Below, in pieces: positions 44,625 to 53,200 of a stretch of DNA of 64,000 nucleotides. The notes under the pieces were generated by a model. The model was not told the origin of the DNA and ran no database searches. It saw only the letters and a program-made list of their open reading frames with translations. Source of the DNA: W0P28-013 sp964570565 (GTDB taxonomy: Bacteria > Bacteroidota > Bacteroidia > Bacteroidales > Paludibacteraceae); contig CAZMYT010000003.1 in the NCBI GenBank assembly GCA_964570565.1, forward strand, positions 248,001-312,000, read 5' to 3'. How positions within the stretch are numbered: the stretch's first letter is position 1; every line of letters begins with the position of its first letter. The position numbers and the translations under genes were made by a program.

Positions 44625-45404
44625 ATGAAAACAACTTTAAAAGTGGGCGTAATTGGCATTGGAAATATGGGCGGCGCTATTGCTAATGCTTTAGCCACAG
44701 ATAGTATAACCCCACACAACCTATGGATTTCGGACATTAACACGACGGCAACAAACGCTTTCAAAAATAAATTTACCGATGTACATGTCACGTCTAGTCA
44801 AGAATTGGCGTCTACTGTTGACATTCTTATTCTAGCCGTTAAGCCATGGTTAGTGGAGACGGTTTTATCAGAAGTAAGCCCTAAATTATCAGACAAACAA
44901 CTGTTGATTTCGATTGCAGCGGGCATCGATTTTGAAACGTTAGGCAAACTTTTGCCAACCATGCCACTCTTCCGAATCATTCCAAACACAGCTATTGCAG
45001 TGCATGAAAGCATGAGTTTTATAGCGGCACATAATGCCACAGAAACACAAACCAAGGTTGTAGTGGAATTATTCGAATCTATGGGAAAAACAATGGTTAT
45101 AAATGAATCCTTGATGACTGCAGCCACCTCATTGGCTTCATGCGGTCTTGCTTATGCCCTTCGCTATTTACGAGCGGCTTCGGAAGGCGGTGTAGAGTTA
45201 GGTTTTACAGCTTCGGCGGCGCACCAAATAGTAGCACAAACAATGGTTGGTGCAGCGCAACTCATCTTAGAACAAGATACACATCCAGAAGCGGAAATCG
45301 ATAAAATATGTACCCCTGGTGGATGGACTATAAAAGGATTAAATGCGATGGAAGAAGCGGGTTTCACAAACGCTGTGATACAAGGTTTACTCACCAACAA
45401 GTAA
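44625..45404 (+). CDS. proC: Pyrroline-5-carboxylate reductase
   Basis: 259 residues from the ATG at 44625; an earlier in-frame start at 44592 would overlap mrp. NADPH-binding GVIGIGNMGGAIANAL at the N-terminus, central RIIPNTAIAVHESMS, and the C-terminal proline-site signature ICTPGGWTIKGLNAMEEAGF. It completes proline synthesis. proB is at 26.7 kb. Confidence 0.96.
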   Translation: MKTTLKVGVIGIGNMGGAIANALATDSITPHNLWISDINTTATNAFKNKFTDVHVTSSQELASTVDILILAVKPWLVETVLSEVSPKLSDKQLLISIAAGIDFETLGKLLPTMPLFRIIPNTAIAVHESMSFIAAHNATETQTKVVVELFESMGKTMVINESLMTAATSLASCGLAYALRYLRAASEGGVELGFTASAAHQIVAQTMVGAAQLILEQDTHPEAEIDKICTPGGWTIKGLNAMEEAGFTNAVIQGLLTNK

Positions 45405-45423
45405 AAAACAACTTCTCATAAAA

Positions 45424-45458
45424 TTAAAAGCCAAACAAATGTTTGGCTTTTAATTTTT
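45424..45458. terminator. Bidirectional terminator between proC and the envelope operon
   Basis: AAAAGCCAAACA and TGTTTGGCTTTT arms flanked by A/T runs, between convergent genes. Confidence 0.88.
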
Positions 45459-46825
45459 TATTGTTCAGGATTGAAATTGATAAGCTTTTGTGCAATAGTA
45501 CGACCCAGTGTTGGAGACAAGTCGAGCTCTAAATCTTCAATGGATTTAAGAGAACGTTTCGCCTCGACTAATGAAGAAATCTGAGACGAAGATAAGAAAT
45601 TATCACTCACATAGTCGACTGCAGGATCAAACGGTTTGTCCTGTTTTTCCCACGAACCGGTACGGATATTCAAATCACGACTGTCATTTTTATAATAAAT
45701 ATAATGAACAGCATCATTAGCTGAAGCCGAAGCTATTCCAGATAGTATAATTAATCCCGTGGAGGTAGACGTCAAATCGTACGACACTTGTGCCCACGCT
45801 TGCGCGCTCTGTTCGCAATCGTAATAATAAATTTTATGATAAACAACCGACTTGTCAGATTTCACTTCGCGTAAAAAGCCTTTCATCTTCACCTCTTTGA
45901 ACTTTGATTTCTGCATATTCACATCGTTGATACGGCAAGCCAAATGAGCTCGCACAGGAATTATAGCCGATTTCAAATCCAAATTATTGGCCAAAGCACG
46001 TTTCTGTTCTTCAATCAAAGCTTCGGTTTGATATAAATCGACAATACGCAAAAAAGGATCGTTATGGCGTTCAACCAATGTTTTCACTTCGGCTACCATC
46101 ATATTAGCCAACTGGCGATGGCCATAGGCATTGCGTACATCGACAAAAGCAACTGTTAATACACCTTTATTTATAGCTTCTTGGCGTAAATCGAGGGCAT
46201 CTTTAAAACTACTATCGATATTGAGCACACGACCTAATTGTAAATAAGCTGCACGATATTTACCATTCGTCATATTAGCCACTGCTTGACGATAGATAGG
46301 TTCACATTTGCAATATTTGACCAATTCTGCCGCTCTTTCATAAGTAGGATCAACATCCACTACTTGGTCGAACAGAGCCGCAGCCTCGCTAAATTTTTCT
46401 TCATCCATCAAGGCTTCTGCTTGACGATATTTATTAGATAAAAAACGCGTTTTTGATTCTCGAAATTGCCCCTCAATGCGCGAGTCAATATTAAGTTCCA
46501 TATCGTACGGAGCGACTTGATTTCGCAAATCTCTTAATTTGAGATAAGAACTCACCACCTGATCATCATCCAAAGCAGCATAAGCTTGCTCTATTTGATC
46601 TGAGAGCTGTTCCGAATAGCGTGTCGACATACGTATCAAACCGATACGTGCATCGATATAATCAGGTTTCTTTTTGAGTGCTTTGATGTATTGATCCAAA
46701 GCCGACTCGTACAAACCTGCTGCCTCGTACTTATTAGCTTGTTTGGTATATTTTATATACACACACGATGAAACTAATAAAAGAACAAGAACACTACTCG
46801 TAAAAAAAAGTAAAAATCTCTTCAT
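45458..46825 (-). CDS. TPR-containing lipoprotein
   Basis: 455 residues. Lipoprotein signal MKRFLLFFTSSVLVLLLVSSC (lipobox cysteine C21). Residues about 30-215 hold TPR-like helical pairs (AGLYESALDQYIKALKKKPDYIDAR; KYRQAEALMDEEKFSEAAALFDQVVDVDP; NGKYRAAYLQLGRVLNID). The C-terminal half (about 220-455) is a separate mixed domain with YYYDCEQSAQAWAQVSYDL; I do not recognise it. Probably periplasmic, anchored to the outer membrane. Last gene of the operon, 7 nt after the LPP20-family gene. Confidence 0.8.
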   Translation of the reverse strand: MKRFLLFFTSSVLVLLLVSSCVYIKYTKQANKYEAAGLYESALDQYIKALKKKPDYIDARIGLIRMSTRYSEQLSDQIEQAYAALDDDQVVSSYLKLRDLRNQVAPYDMELNIDSRIEGQFRESKTRFLSNKYRQAEALMDEEKFSEAAALFDQVVDVDPTYERAAELVKYCKCEPIYRQAVANMTNGKYRAAYLQLGRVLNIDSSFKDALDLRQEAINKGVLTVAFVDVRNAYGHRQLANMMVAEVKTLVERHNDPFLRIVDLYQTEALIEEQKRALANNLDLKSAIIPVRAHLACRINDVNMQKSKFKEVKMKGFLREVKSDKSVVYHKIYYYDCEQSAQAWAQVSYDLTSTSTGLIILSGIASASANDAVHYIYYKNDSRDLNIRTGSWEKQDKPFDPAVDYVSDNFLSSSQISSLVEAKRSLKSIEDLELDLSPTLGRTIAQKLINFNPEQ

Positions 46826-46832
46826 AAATTGC

Positions 46833-48206
46833 TTATTGTTTTACAATGGCGGCCTCAAATTCCCGAAAATAACGAATTTCTATTTGACGAGCCCCCTCTT
46901 CATAGGCACTTAAGCCTGCTTTAACATAGTCTAATTGCGTGCCAGATATATTATTTAAAAAGCGATCGTACACTACACGGTCTTTATAATACAACTGAAT
47001 TTGTCCATTGAGTGCGGTGGAATACAACCCATTTGATTGGCTTTTGGCCGTGGTATTAGTCGCAATTTTTAAAATATAATCCGCCTTTTGACGATTAGTT
47101 GAAATAAAATAACCCGCATTCAAAAATAGATGTTCAAACATAGGTGCCAACACTAAACATGATGCAGCTTGAGATAAATTTTGTTCAATTGATTCAATAA
47201 ACACAGATGGTTTAACCACCGAAACCTGCATGGTGGCATCTTGAACTGGAATTTGAACCAGCCAACGACGTACCGCAAAATCGACTGCCGATTCCAACAA
47301 GAGTTTGTTAATATCCAATGCAAACCGAATGGTTTCTACCGATTTCCTTGAACGAACTGTTGGCAGCACAAACCCGGCTTTCCCTTGGTCATCAGTGAAC
47401 TTATTGGCATTTTGTACCGATCGTTCTGAATAGGTTATCATTACCGGGAAATTTGCAATGGGTTTTCCCTTTGACGTCTGCAAAGAACATACCAAATCAG
47501 ATTCTGGAATAGATTCACCCATCTTGCAAGTCACTTCATTTCGTACCGTCTTCAATTGTAAACTATTGAGTAATTCGTACGAACGACTATACGCTATTTG
47601 GGTCAAATTGATTTCGGCACTATCAATAGTTACTAAAATTTGTTCATTCAAATAGGCTTTTACCGCATCTAACGATTTTGCATAATCAATAATGGCGGTT
47701 TTGTAATCCATTTTTTGTTCTGCCTCTTGGGCTGCTACGTAAAACACTTTAGCCGATTCCACCGCCAATCGACGTTTACGTGCCTGAGTGGCCGCATACT
47801 GTGATTTGGACAAACGATAATAGACCCAATACCCTTTACGATCTTCATAAGAAGCTACTTTCTCGTAACCCTCAATATCTTTTTGTGCACGTGCTTTGAT
47901 GATGGAGGTAAAATCATCTTTGAGCTGTTTGTCATCTTCAATCGTTATCATCAACGTAGATGCTGAAATGCTAACTGAAATTTCAGACGCTAAATCATTC
48001 AATGCATTTTGCGCTGCCAAATCATAATGAGCGGTTGACTTCTTAACCTTGGGCGCATAACCAATACCAATATAATAATTAGCATCAGACACACGATTAA
48101 CAACCCACTCGGGCGCTTTGTTTTTTGCGCATGCATGAAGTGTGCCACCGCCAAGCAGTAGCACACCACATAATATTAGGCTTGTAAACCTATTGACATT
48201 CTTCAT
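46833..48206 (-). CDS. LPP20-family exported protein
   Basis: 457 residues from the ATG at 48206 (an in-frame GTG is 6 nt upstream). Signal sequence MKNVNRFTSLILCGVLLL ending in GGTLHAC, compatible with a lipoprotein. Residues 27 to about 145 match LPP20: APEWVVNRVSDANYYIGIGY, then an alanine-rich helix AAQNALNDLASEISVSI. Residues about 155-260 add a helical segment (AKVFYVAAQEAEQKMDYKTA), and about 235-300 resemble an Ig-like strand domain (GKPIANFPVMITYSERS). The C-terminal part is unrecognised. Tightly spaced between the OmpA and TPR genes. Confidence 0.8.
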   Translation of the reverse strand: MKNVNRFTSLILCGVLLLGGGTLHACAKNKAPEWVVNRVSDANYYIGIGYAPKVKKSTAHYDLAAQNALNDLASEISVSISASTLMITIEDDKQLKDDFTSIIKARAQKDIEGYEKVASYEDRKGYWVYYRLSKSQYAATQARKRRLAVESAKVFYVAAQEAEQKMDYKTAIIDYAKSLDAVKAYLNEQILVTIDSAEINLTQIAYSRSYELLNSLQLKTVRNEVTCKMGESIPESDLVCSLQTSKGKPIANFPVMITYSERSVQNANKFTDDQGKAGFVLPTVRSRKSVETIRFALDINKLLLESAVDFAVRRWLVQIPVQDATMQVSVVKPSVFIESIEQNLSQAASCLVLAPMFEHLFLNAGYFISTNRQKADYILKIATNTTAKSQSNGLYSTALNGQIQLYYKDRVVYDRFLNNISGTQLDYVKAGLSAYEEGARQIEIRYFREFEAAIVKQ

Positions 48207-48215
48207 ATACACGTT

Positions 48216-50216
48216 TTATTTCTTCAAATAGATGTCTTTTAAAGCGTTAGCTTTATCAATCGCTTCTTTACTTTTTGGATCCACTAGCTCTGGTGCCATT
48301 TTTGGTATCATCAGAGTTATACCTGGTTCCACGTTGTTAGGATCGGTTATTTGGAACATATTAGCTTCATAAATATATACCCAGAAAGCTTGTTCTCCAT
48401 TGAACCACTTACGTGAAATTTGTGCTAAGTAAACCCCTTTCTTCACCTCTTCTTCGCCAATAAACTCAGTATATTTCAAGAATACTGGCACCTCACCAAC
48501 ACCCTCTAGGTAAACAGTTGGGATTTTCCGTTCTGTTTGAGGTTGGCTTGGAGTTTGAGTTTGAGTTGGCGTACTTGGTACTTTCGATGAAACTGCAGGA
48601 ACTTCCACTTTTGGTTGTTCCACGGTTGGAGGTACATATCCAATAGGTACAATTTCTACGCGACGATCTTTAGAGATTTGATGCGAATGTTCGTTGTACT
48701 TAAATGGACGATTAGCACCAAACGAGGCTACTTTCAACTGGGATTCTGTTACACCTTTCGTTTTTAAAATATTGGCAACAGCCTCTGCACGTTTCATGGC
48801 AAGACGTTGATTATACTCGTCGGTTCCTGTTTTACAAGCGTGACCATTTACCGAAACGCCCATATCAGGATGTGCCACCAAAACAGCCGCTACCTTATCC
48901 AAAATATCTGCTGGTTGCAACTTTGGTTCGTATTTATCAAAATCAAAATAGATTACAGAAGTAGACAATGCTTTTTCAAGTACCACAGATGCTTTGGCAA
49001 TTGAATCTTTTTTGCCTTGAGTAATGGTAATTGTATCGCGTAATACCAATGTATCTTTTACAATTAAGGTATCATACACGTACACAATTTTTTCTTTCAC
49101 CTTCTTCTCTTTTTTCTCCTTTTTCGCTTTTGGAGTTAAACGTCCCATATACACATTCAAGCCCAATTTCACTCCACCAGAAAGCGCATTAAATCCACTT
49201 ACATTTTGCGTGCCAATCAAACCATTATAAGCCGTCATAAATTGATGATCGGCATTTTGAAAGCCAAGTGGCACTTTATTAGCCTCAGCCACAGGTTCTA
49301 TGTTATTAAAACCATAATTGGCATAAATTCCCACTAATAAATCGGTACGTTTACCAATTTGAAACAAGGCGCCAAATTCCATAAAGGCTTTATAGCTATA
49401 TAACGGATTTGCAAATGTTCCGTTCTGACCTTGATTTTGTTCGGTGTAAAATTCATGAACATCGTGCAACGTCAAATCCCATTGTGGATAATAACCCGTA
49501 TGGGTCATAGAGCCACCTGTGACACGATAACCTGAATAGAGTGGGATGCCAAATTTAGCACCTAAAGCGGCATAAATACCTGTTCTTCCGTTAAAATTAT
49601 GTTGGAATTGAAAAGCTAACGGAATTTCGACCATACAAGTCACTTGACGTTCTGTCCAATCATTCATTTTAACATGATGATTATAGGTTTCACCCTCAGA
49701 ATCAGTTACACCATTCCACACATATTCACCATTGAGTGTTGCCACCGAACCATAATTGCTCGCATAAGCTCCCGTACCAATACCCATCCAAGGAAGGAAG
49801 AAATAGGAAAAACCAATATTAGCGGTAGCCGATGGAAGAAGAAATGTTTGTGCTCCACCTTGTACGGTATATAGCAAATCGCTCACACCGCCACCTGCGC
49901 CAAATTGGAAATAAAAACCCTTTCGTAATGGATGACGTGGCTCTTTTTTGGAGGACGACACAGTATCAGTTGCTTCCGAATTTACCAGTAAAGAATCAGA
50001 ATTGGTTGTAGAATCGTTCACAGGTGATTCCTCTGCCACAGCAAACGGATCCACAACAGGAGTTGCTGGAGTAGTTTTAATTTCCTCTGTTGTGGTGGGA
50101 GCAAGCACGCTACCACTTATGGAATCGGGTGCACCAAAAACGAAATCAGCCTCTTGAGCAAACGCATTTAGGCTAAAAGCCGTAATGGTTAAAGATAAAA
50201 TTAAATTTGTTTTCAT
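48216..50216 (-). CDS. OmpA-family outer-membrane protein
   Basis: 666 residues. Signal peptide MKTNLILSLTITAFSLNAFAQ; an acidic, Ser/Thr/Pro-rich linker (about 25-95); an eight-stranded-type beta-barrel (about 98-365; GFYFQFGAGGGVSDLLYTV to GVKLGLNVYMGRL); a lysine-rich link (KKEKKEKKVKEK); and an OmpA peptidoglycan-binding domain (about 415-525; VIYFDFDKYEPKL, GHACKTGTDEYNQRLAMKRA, ASFGANRPF, KDRRVEIVP). The last 80 residues (ISRKWFNGEQAFWVYIYEAN) look LysM-like. It bridges the outer membrane and cell wall. 17 nt after the giant gene. Confidence 0.9.
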   Translation of the reverse strand: MKTNLILSLTITAFSLNAFAQEADFVFGAPDSISGSVLAPTTTEEIKTTPATPVVDPFAVAEESPVNDSTTNSDSLLVNSEATDTVSSSKKEPRHPLRKGFYFQFGAGGGVSDLLYTVQGGAQTFLLPSATANIGFSYFFLPWMGIGTGAYASNYGSVATLNGEYVWNGVTDSEGETYNHHVKMNDWTERQVTCMVEIPLAFQFQHNFNGRTGIYAALGAKFGIPLYSGYRVTGGSMTHTGYYPQWDLTLHDVHEFYTEQNQGQNGTFANPLYSYKAFMEFGALFQIGKRTDLLVGIYANYGFNNIEPVAEANKVPLGFQNADHQFMTAYNGLIGTQNVSGFNALSGGVKLGLNVYMGRLTPKAKKEKKEKKVKEKIVYVYDTLIVKDTLVLRDTITITQGKKDSIAKASVVLEKALSTSVIYFDFDKYEPKLQPADILDKVAAVLVAHPDMGVSVNGHACKTGTDEYNQRLAMKRAEAVANILKTKGVTESQLKVASFGANRPFKYNEHSHQISKDRRVEIVPIGYVPPTVEQPKVEVPAVSSKVPSTPTQTQTPSQPQTERKIPTVYLEGVGEVPVFLKYTEFIGEEEVKKGVYLAQISRKWFNGEQAFWVYIYEANMFQITDPNNVEPGITLMIPKMAPELVDPKSKEAIDKANALKDIYLKK

Positions 50217-50233
50217 ATTGAATCTGATCTGTG

Positions 50234-53200
50234 TTATTCTACAATGAATTTAGAAATATACTGTTGACCGTTGGTAGCCGTGAAGCGCACTAAGTAAACA
50301 CCTTGAACCACCATTGCAGGCATCGACGTATATTCCGTAATTTGATTCGTTTGATACACCTTCATACCTTGCGAATTAAATACTTCTAAATATCCAGCAC
50401 TTAATTGTAATTCATCAAATGGCAATTCTACCATCAGTGTTTCATGTGGTCGGGCAGGAACTGGATACACTTTAATACGAACATCTGAACCAGTTTGTGC
50501 TAACACACACACTTTATCACACGAACGGTAAACAAGACCCTCGGTAGTGGTTAATACTACATAATAAGTTCCGCTTAAACCTCCCGTTTGTTGATAGAAT
50601 TGCTGTGTAGCACCCTCAATTTTTTCACCATTGCGATACCATTGGTATGAATTAAATTTAAGACTTTCACTTGGAGCTGGCTGCTCATTAGCTTCCTGAT
50701 TATCAACAAAAATGATATCATTCCATTTAGTATGTAAATAACCATCTACCGAAATAGACATTACCAATGTGTCGACCACACTTTCGCAACCATATTGAGA
50801 ACGAGCATCCATAAATTGTACAAACACTTTGTAAGTTCCTGCATGAGCAGCAGCTGGTTTGGTGATTACAATGACGCTATCTAACGGAATTGCTGTGTAA
50901 TCAACATCAACAAATCCTTGAGCTTTAGCACGATCGTCGAACATTAATTTATAACGATTTGGAACACCTGCAAGTGTGCTAATTTCAAATTGCATCGTCG
51001 ACTCCGTTTCACAAATTGGTGCAATTTGGGTAACTTCCACTACTGGCGTTTTACATAACACAGCACGTAAAGTAACTTTATAATCGCAACCGTACGAAGT
51101 GAAATCATTCATTAAGAATGTTTGTCCATCTTCAAAGAAACGTACATCTTCCGTATGGCTATCGTAAGAATAAGTGTATGTGTAATTGAATGGGAAATCG
51201 TCTTGACAGATATACACATTACGAGTAGTAGCACGATGATCAGACATAATGTAACGTACAGTATCGGTCGAAGCTTGCCAGCCACCACTACAAAGCGTGT
51301 CTTTTGCCTCACGTATAAAGGTAAATGTCATTGGGAAACGCGCATTCAGCACATTAGCTCTAACAAACTGATACGTTTCCGTAGCCAACGCATTACCAAT
51401 AACGGCATAACTAGTGGTATCCACTAACACCGTAACAGGAGTTTCACCCGAATTATCAATCACCGCTTTTGCCCAATCACAACGCATTCTCCAACGATAT
51501 TCAATTTTTCCATCGCCACCAGTAGCTGGTGTAGCGCTACCTAAAACCATATCATAGAACCCATCAGCCGTGGTGAAACAAAGTGTATCATTCATAGCCA
51601 CTACAGCACCCGGATCAAATGGTGCATAAATTTTCATCGTCGCTTTACCAGTCGAATTAGTCCAAGGTGCACATCTACCATCTTTAACTTGACGAACAAA
51701 TTCATAAGCCACGTTGGCAGTCATAGTGGCTGGATCAGGCGTTAAAGTAGCCGCAGTTGCACCTGCTATTTCAGCGCCATTCATTAACCAACGGTATTCG
51801 ATATTGGTATCACCACCTGTGGCAGCTGTTACTTCTGTAATTTCAGGAACTACATCAGAGGCACAAAGTACAGTATCTATTGCTTGTATTTCGCCTGCTA
51901 CAAATGGGGCATACACTACCAATGTCCACGCGCCAGTTGACTGAACGGTATCACCTAACTGACATTTATCATCAGTAACCCATCTCTTATAAGTATAAGT
52001 GCCTGGAACCATACCAGTAGGAGGTGTAAATGCTTTAGCAGCTGCACCAGCAATAATGGTATCGTTACATTTCCAAATATAGGTGGTATTAAATCCTGTT
52101 GTTGCATCGGTGATGCTATTGATTATTTTTGGTGCTACCCCATCACAAACCGTATCATTTGTAGCTGCAATTTCACCTGGATTAAATACAGGATAGATTA
52201 CCAAACGATAGTCGCCAGTAGATTTTGTCCATGTGTTGCAACGACCATCCTTAGCCTCACGTGTATACACATACTCACCAGCAACGGTTTCGGTCGGCGT
52301 ATAAGTAGCGGTATTGGTTGATGCAATTACCACATCATCTTGTTTCCAACGATAGGTAATATTTTTATCTCCTTCTGCAGCATCGGTTATGCTACCAATT
52401 GTTTTAGGTGCTCCTACACCGCAAATCGTATCATTGGTAGCTTCGATTTCTCCTGCTGTAAAATTTTCAAGTATCACGAGTGTCCACAAACCAGCAGATT
52501 GAATATAAGACAGTTGACAAGTATTGTCTTTCACCCAACGTTCAAAGTTATAAGTTCCAGGAACGGTTTCGGTAGGTACAAATTCTTTGACAGTATTATA
52601 TATGGTATCACGATCTGTTGGAGTCGCGGCATTAATTTGAATCCACATGTAATCATATTTGCTATCACCACCAGTAGGAGAAGTCACGTCGTCAATTTTA
52701 TTATTGGTGCTTCCAAAACAAGTTGTATCATTTTTGGTATCAATTGTACCAGCCTCAAACTTAGACAATTTTGGTAATTTAATTTGCACCTTCTTATATG
52801 CATTATTTACAGAGTCCGTTAAAATAATCGTTTTATCGGATTCACATTTAAGAGTAACTGTGGCATTTCCAGCAGCCAAGGCAACCCAGTCATTATTAGA
52901 AGAACTCCATTTTGAGCCATTAACCGTGCTTACTGTAAAATTCTGAGTTACTTTACGCACATCTTCAATACCGGTGTCGGCAGTTGCCTCTTTCAACATA
53001 ATAGGAGCTACAGAAGCCAACGCTGCATCGGTACCATCTAATCCTACTAACTGAGGATAAACCGATGCTCCGCACAACCAATTGACAGGATCGGAGGTAA
53101 ACATGGCAATGTTATACATTTCAGATGTTTTACGAGCTACAACCGTAGCTGTTCCCAAATTGGTACCTACAGCCGTAGTGGCACACATTTGATAGTCAAA

